DNA of 45,634 bases from SAR202 cluster bacterium Io17-Chloro-G2 (GTDB lineage Bacteria > Chloroflexota > Dehalococcoidia > Lucifugimonadales > UBA3495), in NCBI GenBank assembly GCA_002816875.1, contig MUCP01000040.1, positions 1 through 45,634 of the forward strand. The letters run 5' to 3'. The notes beneath the pieces are model-generated. The model worked only from the letters and a program-made list of their open reading frames with translations. It did no database searches and was not told the origin of the DNA. Shown one piece after another: positions 1 to 7,742 of this stretch. The first letter of the stretch is position 1. Each line of letters starts with the position of its first letter. A program made the translations under genes and the position numbers.

Positions 1-296
1 GGCACACGGTTGACCATCTGGGTCCGGCCCGACAGGAACCCGGGTCCTCCACTGTCCTTGGCCGCGCCGCCCTTGCTCCCGGCAACCCGGTCGAAACGGA
101 CAGGGCTGATGGACAAGACCGAATATTCCGGCTTGTACTCCGGGTCGCCCTGGCCCACCCGGGGCTTAACTACCCGGGTGTAGGGCTTCAAGTCGTCCAA
201 CCTTCCCTTAAGCTCGGAATCGGCGTAGCGAAGCAGCACGTCAAGCGAGGGATTTAGGTGGGTATCGACGTCTATCACTCGCAGTCCTTGTCTCAA
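1..296 (-). CDS. Amidohydrolase-2 family metal-dependent hydrolase (N-terminal part, cut by window edge)
   Basis: The minus strand stays open from a TTG codon at 294-296 to the left edge, about 98 residues. A strong ribosome site (aggaggg, 302-308) lies five bases upstream of the TTG, which sets the start. The N-terminus carries an I-D-V-D-T-H motif around residues 8-13, followed by N-P-S and a basic/acidic stretch. That is the usual opening of TIM-barrel amidohydrolases of the amidohydrolase-2 type, where the Asp-x-His lies at the metal site. The remaining metal ligands and the C-terminus are outside the window, so the substrate cannot be judged. It lies just downstream of and in the same direction as the alpha/beta hydrolase (28-base gap), so the two are probably co-transcribed. 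Confidence 0.65.
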   Translation of the reverse strand, partial: MRQGLRVIDVDTHLNPSLDVLLRYADSELKGRLDDLKPYTRVVKPRVGQGDPEYKPEYSVLSISPVRFDRVAGSKGGAAKDSGGPGFLSGRTQMVNRV

Positions 297-324
297 AACA
301 GCCCTCCTACGGCTCAGCCAACTA

Positions 325-1107
325 CTAGGGGTTGATGACCCTTGACTCGCGGCCCACGATGAACGTTTCTCGCCGCTCCACGAAGTCGGACACCAGGTTT
401 ATCAACGCTTCGGGCCGCTCGGCCTCGATGAGATGCCCCGCGTCGTAGACCAGGGAGATGTTGCAGTTTGGGATCCTTGCTCTATAAACCCTCGCCGCCT
501 CGGGACTCACCATCTTGTCCTCAAGGCCAAACACCGCCAGTGTCGCGCATTGAATCTCGCCCAGCCGGCTTTCCGCCTCGGCGTCGTGGGCCACTTCCTT
601 GAGCAAGTGGACTAGAGCCTTCTCCGCGGCGGCCAGGGCCGGGTCCGGCTGGGGCGGCCCTGGGGCGTTTTCCGGGTGGGTCAACAGTGACTGGACCGGC
701 CGCGAACCCGCGGCTTCCGGCGGGCCACCGGTGGGGAGGATGGCGGTGGGTGATATTAGCACCAACGCCTCTATCTTTGCTGGGGCCTGCAACGCCTGCC
801 ACAGAGCCACGTTGGCGCTCAAGGAAGTTCCGATAAGGGAGTAGTCGCCCGGCGCCAACGACGCTGCCGCCAGGGCCGTAATTCCGGCCAGCGCTTTGGA
901 GGATTTGGAAGGGCTGCCACCACCCAGTTGTGGCGCTTCCAACACGACAACCCGGTATTTCTGGGCCAGAGCGTGGTACAGCTTCGGCGTGCCCCAAGTA
1001 AGACTGTCCACCGCGACGATGGTGTCGCCCTGCCCGGCTTCCAGATAGCGAATGGAGAGGCCCCGTGCCTCAACCCGGCCTTCTTTGAATTCTGTTTGTG
1101 CCGTCAA
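325..1107 (-). CDS. Alpha/beta-hydrolase fold protein
   Basis: This 260-residue protein has the layout of a small single-domain alpha/beta hydrolase. The nucleophile elbow is G-T-S-L-S around Ser95, so the last glycine of the usual G-x-S-x-G is serine. An acidic residue follows in F-G-L-E-D-K near residue 196, and the catalytic histidine lies in D-A-G-H-L near the C-terminus. A Pro/Gly-rich lid segment (about residues 120-155) separates the elbow from the second half. There is no signal peptide, so it is probably cytosolic. The start is a TTG with a nearby gaggg ribosome site. Family members are esterases, C-C hydrolases or lactonases; the substrate is unknown. It lies between the amidohydrolase fragment and the luciferase-like gene, all on the minus strand with gaps of 28 and 44 bases, which suggests one catabolic operon. 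Confidence 0.75.
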   Translation of the reverse strand: MTAQTEFKEGRVEARGLSIRYLEAGQGDTIVAVDSLTWGTPKLYHALAQKYRVVVLEAPQLGGGSPSKSSKALAGITALAAASLAPGDYSLIGTSLSANVALWQALQAPAKIEALVLISPTAILPTGGPPEAAGSRPVQSLLTHPENAPGPPQPDPALAAAEKALVHLLKEVAHDAEAESRLGEIQCATLAVFGLEDKMVSPEAARVYRARIPNCNISLVYDAGHLIEAERPEALINLVSDFVERRETFIVGRESRVINP

Positions 1108-1151
1108 ATACCCTCACGCCCAGTCTTTGGCAGTGTAGCAACTCCGGGGCT

Positions 1152-2249
1152 CTAAAACTCCTTGATACGCGGCAAGACCTCCCTGCCGAACAGCTCTATC
1201 TCCTTCATGACCTCGCCGTGATCCACGCCGGGTTGCTGGAAGAACAGGTCCATTACCCCTGCGCCGCACTGGTCATGGAAGGTTTTAATCTGCTTGACGA
1301 TGGTATCCGGCCCGCCCATGAAACTCAATTGGGGCCCGCGTCCCGAGACGTCGCCGGTGGGGCTTCCGGCGATGATGTTGCGTAGATCGAACTCCTCTCC
1401 GCTGCGGGCCGCCGCAACCGCCCGGACCACCGAGGAAGGCCCCGCCATGCCCCGAGAAGGGCCCTTCAACCCTGCAAGCCACTCGTCAGCCTTCTTGTCG
1501 GTTTCGGCCACGTAGATGCTTCCCCGGTACACTATCTGATCGGGCTGGGGCTGCCAACCGGCGTCCCGGCACCAACCAACATATTTTTCAACGACTTTGG
1601 CCATCTGGTCCACGGGAACAAAGGAAACACCCAGTCCCAATCCGTGGGCCGCTGCGTATTGAATAGAATCATCGCTGCGGGTGGCCACTATCACCGGTGG
1701 CATGGGCTGCTGAACAGGACGGGGCCACACCGATACGGTGCGGAACTGGTGGTACCGGCCCTCCCAGGAAAATGGCTCGGGCTCGGTCAACGCCTTAATG
1801 ACCAGGTCCATGCCTTCCAGCAACCTGCCGCGGCCTTCGGCGGGGTTCATGGTGTAAACCTGGTCTTCGTTGGGCGTGCCCCGGAGGAAGCCGATGATCA
1901 CGCGGCCGTTGGTGATATTGTCCAACATGGCCAGTTCTTCGGCAGCCCGGACGGGATTATTCAGGGGCAACAACTGGCCCAGTATGGCGATCTTGGCCTT
2001 CTTGCACCGTTCCGCCACGGCAGCCGCCATCACTGCCGGATTGCCGGTGGCGATGCGGCCCGAGTAGTGGTGCTCCGAGAAGCTGACCCACTCAAAGCCC
2101 ATCTCTTCGGCGAACTCGCACTCCTCCATCCCTTCTTGGTAGCTTTGAACCGAGGTCTCGGGGTCGTGGTAGCTGGGAGGAATGGGCCAGGTGGTTGGAA
2201 ACAGATGCCGTTGGGAGTAGCCCATGGGTCCAAAATATGACGCCTTCAT
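1152..2249 (-). CDS. LLM-class flavin-dependent oxidoreductase (luciferase-like)
   Basis: The protein is about 365 residues with the luciferase-like TIM-barrel pattern. It opens K-A-S-Y-F-G, has an acidic helix ending G-F-E-W-V-S-F-S-E-H-H-Y-S early on, then I-L-G-Q-L-L-P-L-N-N-P-V-R-A-A-E-E-L and R-V-I-I-G-F-L-R-G-T, which are typical of the bacterial luciferase/alkanal monooxygenase family that uses reduced flavin. An upstream in-frame ATG would add nine residues, but an aggag site six bases before the ATG at 2247-2249 favours the shorter form. Members oxidise alkanes, sulfonates or complexed organics, or reduce F420-type substrates. The exact substrate cannot be read from sequence. The neighbouring hydrolase and amidohydrolase suggest a degradative route. 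Confidence 0.88.
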   Translation of the reverse strand: MKASYFGPMGYSQRHLFPTTWPIPPSYHDPETSVQSYQEGMEECEFAEEMGFEWVSFSEHHYSGRIATGNPAVMAAAVAERCKKAKIAILGQLLPLNNPVRAAEELAMLDNITNGRVIIGFLRGTPNEDQVYTMNPAEGRGRLLEGMDLVIKALTEPEPFSWEGRYHQFRTVSVWPRPVQQPMPPVIVATRSDDSIQYAAAHGLGLGVSFVPVDQMAKVVEKYVGWCRDAGWQPQPDQIVYRGSIYVAETDKKADEWLAGLKGPSRGMAGPSSVVRAVAAARSGEEFDLRNIIAGSPTGDVSGRGPQLSFMGGPDTIVKQIKTFHDQCGAGVMDLFFQQPGVDHGEVMKEIELFGREVLPRIKEF

Positions 2250-2384
2250 CGTCTGCTCCTCAACAGAGATGCTCACCTTATGGAAGGGGATGGTTCGAAG
2301 GTAAATGTACGCACACCGTGGAACCGTGTCAAGAAACGGGTAGTGCGCCTATTTGGCGCAGCAGATGCGATAATTTCGCCAGGC

Positions 2385-3296
2385 CTACGTCTGTTCGCCG
2401 CCTTCGCGGAAGGCGGCGGGGGAGACGCCGAAGTGCTCTTTGAACACCTGGGAGAAATGGCTTCGGCTACTGAATCCCACCCGGTTGGCCACCTGTTCGA
2501 TGGATGTGGCGCCGGATTGGCGCAGCAGGCCGGCGGCGCGCCGCAGCCGTATCTGGTGGACGAAGCTTATGGGGGTGGAGCCAAATGCCGACCGGAACCG
2601 CTGGGCGAATACCGAACGGCTCATGATGGCTACGTCGGCCAGGGAATCAACCGTGTGGGCCGCTTGGGGGTTCTCAAAGATGACGTCAACCGCGCGCGCC
2701 AGGTTGGGGTCCTCCAGCCCCGGCAACCAGGGCAAACGTCCGTCGGACTGCTCGGTCAGGTATCGCAGCAGGTAGACGATGCACTGGGTCATCAACGCCT
2801 TGGTCAGCGCGGCGCTGCCCTGGGTGGCCCCGCCCTGCTCGGCCAGGATTCCCTCGAAGGCCTGCCTGACCTGGGGATATGCTGATAGATCGGCGACGAT
2901 GATCTCGTTCAGACGTTGGAACAACCCCAGCGAGTCCCCGTAGGTCACGTTGACGGCGCCGCAGGCTACCCTCAATTCCGCGGAAACCTGGGCGCCGGCC
3001 ACCCACCGGACCACCCCTTCGCCGGTGGGAGCGGCGTCGATTACTCGCTCGGACTCGATCTGCTGGCCGCACTCCAACGTATGCCGGACGCCCTGGGGGA
3101 CCACGGCCAGTGAAAAACGTTCCAACGGGTAGAGCTCGTCTTCAGGGCCCCGCAGATAGCCGGTCCCCTGCATCACAAAATGAAACATGACAGTTGGCGG
3201 CGCGGGCAGCCGCAGCCTCCAGCCCGAACTGAGCAGGCAGGTAGCGAAGGGTTCAGCGTGGACGACCACGTAGTCCAGAAGCTTATCTAGCAGCAC
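2385..3296 (-). CDS. AraC-family transcriptional regulator with cupin_6-type sensor domain
   Basis: About 303 residues from a GTG at 3294-3296. The open frame runs further upstream, but that part would overlap the divergent hydrolase gene and has no family character, so I start at the GTG. The N-terminal half looks like the cupin_6 (AraC_binding) sensor: M-F-H-F-V-M-Q-G-T-G-Y-L, then V-V-P-Q-G-V-R-H. The last 100 residues are the double helix-turn-helix of AraC proteins, with S-L-A-D-V-A-I-M-S-R-S-V-F-A-Q-R-F and V-A-N-R-V-G-F-S-S-R-S-H-F-S-Q-V-F-K, ending G-V-S-P-A-A-F-R. It is divergent from the cysteine hydrolase and upstream of the luciferase-like gene, either of which it may control. The ribosome site is weak, so the start is the least certain part. 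Confidence 0.85.
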   Translation of the reverse strand: MLLDKLLDYVVVHAEPFATCLLSSGWRLRLPAPPTVMFHFVMQGTGYLRGPEDELYPLERFSLAVVPQGVRHTLECGQQIESERVIDAAPTGEGVVRWVAGAQVSAELRVACGAVNVTYGDSLGLFQRLNEIIVADLSAYPQVRQAFEGILAEQGGATQGSAALTKALMTQCIVYLLRYLTEQSDGRLPWLPGLEDPNLARAVDVIFENPQAAHTVDSLADVAIMSRSVFAQRFRSAFGSTPISFVHQIRLRRAAGLLRQSGATSIEQVANRVGFSSRSHFSQVFKEHFGVSPAAFREGGEQT

Positions 3297-3450
3297 AACG
3301 CCAATTCTGACACAAATCTGGCGGCAACGGAAACCAGGACGCCTCCGCACATTACCCGGACCCTTCCGTACTTCCCTGGTCCTATGATTCCCCTCAGGCA
3401 ACAGCGGTCCACGGGCCGCACGAACAAGACGAAAACCGAAGGAGAGAATC

Positions 3451-4098
3451 ATGGACTTCAACGCACGAGACACAGCCATCGTGATCACGGACCCCCAAAA
3501 CGACTTCCTCAGTCCCAACGGCGTGACCTGGGGCCTGGTCGGCGCCAGCGTCGAAGAGAACGGCACCGTGGGCCACATCGAGCAGTTGCTCAGCACTGGC
3601 AAGCAGAAGGGCTACGACGTATTCGTCTCGCCCCATTACTACTACCCCACGGACCGGGGCTGGAAATTCGGCGGCACGGTGGAGAACATGATGCACGAGA
3701 TCCATATGTTCGACCGCAAGGGCGCCCTCACCACCGACGGGTTTGATGGTTCCGGCGCGGACTGGCTGGAGCAATACAAGCCGTATATCAACGACGGAAA
3801 GACCGTGGTGGTCAGCCCCCACAAGGTCTATGGTCCGGAAACCAACGACCTGGTGCTTCAACTTCGCAAGAACGGCAAGTCCAAGGTGATACTGGCCGGC
3901 ATGTCAGCCAACCTTTGTACCGAAGCCCATCTTCGGGAGCTTCTGGAGCAGGGCTTCGAAGTCGCGGTGGTTGCCGACGCGACGGCAGCGGCGATACATC
4001 CCGAATTGGGCAACGGATATGAAGCGGCCTTGACCAACTTCAAATTCATGGCCAGTGCGGTCCAAAGCACTTCAGAGGTTGTGGCGGCGATGGGTTAA
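3451..4098 (+). CDS. Cysteine hydrolase, isochorismatase family
   Basis: This 215-residue single-domain enzyme has the complete catalytic triad of the isochorismatase-like superfamily: Asp14 in T-D-P-Q-N-D-F, Lys125 in S-P-H-K-V-Y-G, and Cys156 in M-S-A-N-L-C-T-E-A-H. A cis-peptide-type V-I-L-A-G-M precedes the cysteine. Members cleave amides, N-carbamoyl compounds, nicotinamide or isochorismate through a cysteine acyl intermediate. The histidine-rich H-Y-Y-Y-P-T segment near residue 66 probably lines the active site. The start ATG has an ggagag ribosome site eight bases upstream. It is transcribed away from the AraC regulator, which is the classical arrangement of a regulator and its target. 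The substrate remains unknown. Confidence 0.88.
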   Translation: MDFNARDTAIVITDPQNDFLSPNGVTWGLVGASVEENGTVGHIEQLLSTGKQKGYDVFVSPHYYYPTDRGWKFGGTVENMMHEIHMFDRKGALTTDGFDGSGADWLEQYKPYINDGKTVVVSPHKVYGPETNDLVLQLRKNGKSKVILAGMSANLCTEAHLRELLEQGFEVAVVADATAAAIHPELGNGYEAALTNFKFMASAVQSTSEVVAAMG

Positions 4099-4118
4099 AA
4101 GTCCCTCTGCCCCAATAT

Positions 4119-4185
4119 GGTTCGACAGGCTCACCACGAACGGAAAATACAACCCTGCCGCTCATCCTGAGCCTGTCGAAGGATC
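4119..4185. repeat. Palindromic intergenic repeat, family A copy 1
   Basis: Two half-sites in opposite orientation, ggttcgacaggctcaccacg at 4119-4138 and catcctgagcctgtcgaagg at 4163-4182, follow the cysteine hydrolase stop codon. The same half-sites recur at 15463, 23339, 27909 and 42657. I read it as a non-coding dispersed repeat that may fold as RNA. Confidence 0.75.
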
Positions 4186-4230
4186 CAGCAACCGGTGATA
4201 CCTTCGCCGAAATAGCCTTTAACCCTAACT

Positions 4231-4277
4231 TTGAATCCCCCTCAATCCCCCTTCGTGAAGGGGAGTTGGGGGGTTTT
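4231..4277. repeat. Palindromic repeat, family D copy 1 (aatcccc type)
   Basis: An inverted repeat of aatccccctcaatcccc with gggagttggggggtt around a cttcgtgaag centre. A related, longer composite copy lies at 14701-14802. It lies between the convergent cysteine hydrolase and Abhydrolase_10 genes and could end transcription in either direction, although the thymine run is short. Confidence 0.65.
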
Positions 4278-4320
4278 AGGTCACAACCGAAAGCCCACGC
4301 TGATATCATCAGCCCCCGAA

Positions 4321-6330
4321 TCAGTCCCCGGCGGGCTGAGCTTCTCTGACTGGGCTGCTTAGCAGGTCGTAGTGGCGGCCTCCCAGATCTACTAGCTGCT
4401 CAACGTCTTCCGCCAGCAGATATCGCTGATCCACCAGGGTCTGGGCCGCCTGCCGTATCAAGTCCTGATAGTGCTCCCTGGAATCGTAACGCTCCTCCAC
4501 CGACAACCGGGGGTCTCCCGTTGCTTGCCGCTCCTCCCGCGTCGCCGGGAAGGGTATGGTGGAGCCGCGCAATGTTCCGCCCGACGCGCCGCCGGTGGAC
4601 AATGTCTGGCCCTCGCCGCCCATGTCGGCATGCCGGGTGTTCCAGCCGGTGTGGGTCGCCAAGGGAACCGTCACGAAGGGCAGGCGGATGCCGCCCAATT
4701 CGTTGCCATCCCGGTCAACCGCCGACACCAAGTGAGAAAACACCCGGCCGATGCCCGCGGGTATCTGTGTGGGCACGCCTGGGTCCGGCCCGAAATCCAG
4801 GCGGGCGAACCGGCGGAAGGGCGCCGGAGGATTCACCCCCGGAATCGTTCGCAAGGTTTCCGCCGCCTTGGCCGGGGGCACCGCCGTGCCGTCTGCGATT
4901 TTGGGATGGCTGCTGGGAGGCGGCGCTTCTCCGGCGGTGACCCAGCGGTCCAGACTGGTCAATGCCGCCCGCATGAATGAGCGGTGGTCCAGGCAATTCA
5001 AGGGATTCTGGGCTCGGATATTGTCCGAAGGATCACCGTCGGTCAATGGAAAGGTCCCCAGGCCATGCTGGGAACTGGCGTAGACGTAGATCCTAACGTC
5101 GTCGGGGACTTCCACGTCCCGAGTTCCGGTCAGGTCCGTGTGCACCAGGGAGCCGTGGCCGGCCCAGTATTCCGACGGCGTGTAGGTGTACATGATCTTG
5201 GGCAATCTGCCCTGGGCGGTCAATCGCGACAGCACCCCATCGGTAAGACCCGTCTCGGGGTCGGTCTGGGCGGCGTCGCTGAAGGGGAATATGCTGTTGG
5301 TGCTGCGGGCGGCTTGGCTGGACGGCTGGGCAAGACGCTGGTTGAACTCGCCGCGCTTGCCGCCGGCCACGTGGGGGATGAAACCGTCGAACGCGGTGCG
5401 GCCTTGCTCATCCCGGTTGACGCCGGCGTACAGGAACAATCTAAGGAACCTGCCGCTCTGGGAGACACCGGAGACGTAGGCATGCTCGATATTGCCGGCG
5501 CAGGGATTGCCATCGGCTGCTGAGCCGTAGCGCAGGAACGACCCAAAATCGCGGATCGCCAACAGTCCCAAACCGGCCACGGGCGCGCCGGTGGTGGTGT
5601 AGACCACCTGATAGACCTTCCCCGGCTGGAAACCGGCTTCCAGGTAGGCGTGCCGAGGGTCGGGGACCCGCCTCCCGTCCTCCATTCGGGCAAAAGACCA
5701 TTGGTCCCTGGGAATGATCTCTTCCGGCGCGTCCTCGTGCTCCTGGACGGTCATCACCGAGTCCCAATCCTCCAGGTTATTGGCTGGATAAGGCCGGTGG
5801 TCTCTATCGGACAGCAACTGAACGTTGGCGGGGGCGTTGGGCGCGAATGTCACCACGATCTTGCCGGCGATGGGACCGCCGGAGTCCTCCGCGCCAGGCA
5901 CCCGGATGCCCAAGATGCCATCGACTTCGGGAACGTCGAACTGCCAGCCGCACCAGGCCACGGTGTAGCCCTGGCGCATCAAAAAGCCGTTGCCGGGATC
6001 GGGAGCAGCGCCAGGGACAAAAGCGGCCGCGCTATTCATATCCTTGGCGGCCGAGTACTTCCCACGGTTCAATATATCCAGGAACAGCCGCCGGTTCCCC
6101 CGCGGCCGGTCCAACGGCGCCAGGACCCGGAAGTCCGATGTGAACTCCACCAGCCCCTGTCCGTTCCTAGGCGCCAAATCGATGTCCGCGATGGTCTCAT
6201 TCGCCGGGTCCATGGGGTCAACGGCAAAATGAACGACCCCGTCCACCTGCTCGTAGGCCCCCACTTCGCCAAACGATTGCCCTCCAGCGTAGGGAGTGCG
6301 GGATTTTATTTCGAATTTGGTTACGGGCAT
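4321..6330 (-). CDS. Large alpha/beta-hydrolase domain protein (Abhydrolase_10 type)
   Basis: A 669-residue protein beginning M-P-V-T-K-F-E-I with a clear taaggag ribosome site. The N-terminal beta-rich part (R-T-P-Y-A-G-G-Q-S-F-G-E-V-G-A-Y-E and L-D-I-L-N-R-G-K) and the central elbow G-V-S-Q-S-G-R-F-L near residue 290 match what I know of the Abhydrolase_10 group, large hydrolases usually annotated only as alpha/beta hydrolase domain-containing. The serine of G-V-S-Q-S-G is the probable nucleophile. There is no obvious signal peptide. It is monocistronic, convergent with the cysteine hydrolase and followed upstream by an unrelated lower-GC gene. The function may be ester or lactone hydrolysis, but no substrate can be named. 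Confidence 0.8.
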   Translation of the reverse strand: MPVTKFEIKSRTPYAGGQSFGEVGAYEQVDGVVHFAVDPMDPANETIADIDLAPRNGQGLVEFTSDFRVLAPLDRPRGNRRLFLDILNRGKYSAAKDMNSAAAFVPGAAPDPGNGFLMRQGYTVAWCGWQFDVPEVDGILGIRVPGAEDSGGPIAGKIVVTFAPNAPANVQLLSDRDHRPYPANNLEDWDSVMTVQEHEDAPEEIIPRDQWSFARMEDGRRVPDPRHAYLEAGFQPGKVYQVVYTTTGAPVAGLGLLAIRDFGSFLRYGSAADGNPCAGNIEHAYVSGVSQSGRFLRLFLYAGVNRDEQGRTAFDGFIPHVAGGKRGEFNQRLAQPSSQAARSTNSIFPFSDAAQTDPETGLTDGVLSRLTAQGRLPKIMYTYTPSEYWAGHGSLVHTDLTGTRDVEVPDDVRIYVYASSQHGLGTFPLTDGDPSDNIRAQNPLNCLDHRSFMRAALTSLDRWVTAGEAPPPSSHPKIADGTAVPPAKAAETLRTIPGVNPPAPFRRFARLDFGPDPGVPTQIPAGIGRVFSHLVSAVDRDGNELGGIRLPFVTVPLATHTGWNTRHADMGGEGQTLSTGGASGGTLRGSTIPFPATREERQATGDPRLSVEERYDSREHYQDLIRQAAQTLVDQRYLLAEDVEQLVDLGGRHYDLLSSPVREAQPAGD

Positions 6331-6585
6331 GATGGTGGCTCCTTACGGGTAGGATGGTTAACGATATGTCGACCTGATTCTATAAATACAAAGCAATCAG
6401 GAAATGCCAGTGTGGTTTCTAGAATACTTTGGTGTTATGGAATCCTTGACCTACTGTGGTCCATCAGATTGTGAAGGTGCCTGGGCAATTAACCAATTGA
6501 CAATTGCGATGTGTGTGGCTCCGACACAAGCATATCTAAAAATCATTTGCTCGTCGTTGCCTCCTGTGGTGAAGCCACTTTCGAA

Positions 6586-7620
6586 TCACTCCTGTCGTAG
6601 CAGATCTCCAGCGTGTGATATATTCCCACGAAATCGGTAAAGTTTATTGGCAAGTTGACCTGATTCAGTTCCAGCGTATTTAAGCATGAAATTCCTGAAC
6701 CGGCTAGTGAGCCGGTATCTGGGGACGCCGCAATTTGAGCATTTTTCGATACTCGAAGGAGTTCCGCACTCTGGACAGTTCGCCGCTTCAGGACTGTCTC
6801 CCAAATTTGCCAGCGTTTCTATTGCTGATGCCGCTGCCACTAAAGCCATGCTTGGAGCCGTACTCCTTAGCTCTCCAAACTGCCCCCAAAGATGACACGC
6901 AGCATAGAACGCGTGCTTCAATTCGGCGTCCAGCGCAAAATATTTGTTGAGAAGCGCATCAATGGCTTCTGGCAATTGAATGTGGAAATCTTGTCCAACA
7001 ATCAAAGTGTCGGGAACGACGTTGTAGTATTTCCCCATAGGTGCCAGGGGGATTTCAGCGACGTCCAGTGTTGAAAATCCTCCGCTAGGCGTATTTAATA
7101 GCGATAGGGCGTAACCCAATTGACGCCAGTCCGACCCGGTGTCAGTTGGTCCTTTCGGATGCTGCCATTTTCGCGAAAATAAACGGCGGAGTACTCCGCC
7201 CGTCGAATTCGTCAGAGCAGGCGCAGGACGTGTCCAAACGCCCGTAGATTCGTACTGAAAGAACCTGTGGTTGGTAAGGACATTTAAGAGAACCGTTATC
7301 TCCTTCACGATGGCCGAACCGCGCCTTTGACTTGTCATCTCTCGGTGCGCCGCAATCTGCTCATCCAGCCATGGAGAGCCACCCAACTCATTGTCGCGCA
7401 CGCGTTCCCATACATCCCGATGCCAAAAATCGTCTTCCCGTTCGGGCTCAATCCTAGGGTCGAATTGCAACTCCAGAATCAATGGGTAGTCACCGTTAAC
7501 ATACGGTGGACGAGGTGCATCGGCGGGAGCAGGCGTTAGCTGGAACACGTCCTTATAACGATAACAACCGGTGAGAGGAGCACCAGAAAAAAGCAACCTT
7601 CTTAAAAACACACGGTCCAT
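6586..7620 (-). CDS. Uncharacterised protein with zinc ribbon inside a HEPN-like C-terminal domain
   Basis: I do not recognise a named family. The 344-residue protein has an N-terminal region without clear motifs. A helical C-terminal third starts around M-A-L-V-A-A-A-S-A-I-E-T-L-A (about 258-275) and is interrupted by a four-cysteine zinc ribbon (C282-x2-C285 and C294-x2-C297). The helix after the ribbon ends in Y-R-F-R-G-N-I-S-H, where Arg331 and His336 are spaced R-x4-H as in HEPN ribonuclease or nucleic-acid-binding domains. The HEPN assignment is inference from that helix pattern. The coding sequence is visibly richer in A and T than its neighbours, which suggests recent transfer. It stands alone on the minus strand between Abhydrolase_10 and the molybdenum hydroxylase, with no antitoxin-like partner. 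Confidence 0.6.
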   Translation of the reverse strand: MDRVFLRRLLFSGAPLTGCYRYKDVFQLTPAPADAPRPPYVNGDYPLILELQFDPRIEPEREDDFWHRDVWERVRDNELGGSPWLDEQIAAHREMTSQRRGSAIVKEITVLLNVLTNHRFFQYESTGVWTRPAPALTNSTGGVLRRLFSRKWQHPKGPTDTGSDWRQLGYALSLLNTPSGGFSTLDVAEIPLAPMGKYYNVVPDTLIVGQDFHIQLPEAIDALLNKYFALDAELKHAFYAACHLWGQFGELRSTAPSMALVAAASAIETLANLGDSPEAANCPECGTPSSIEKCSNCGVPRYRLTSRFRNFMLKYAGTESGQLANKLYRFRGNISHAGDLLRQE

Positions 7621-7742
7621 AGCGACCTACTTTGCTTTAGTCCTCATGAATGGCCTTCCATCCTGTCTCCGAACACGTGCTCTTCGGTTTTCCTAGCTTC
7701 ACAGGACCTAAAACTCCGTCTGGAAATCTGGTTGCTGTTGGT

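Noticed and set aside
3297..3602. N-terminal extension of the AraC frame
   Set aside because: It would overlap the divergent hydrolase start and leader, and its sequence has no resemblance to AraC sensor domains, so the GTG at 3296 was chosen.
5650..6474. A 274-codon plus-strand frame opposite the Abhydrolase_10 gene
   Set aside because: Antisense shadow; its last part only reaches into non-coding sequence.
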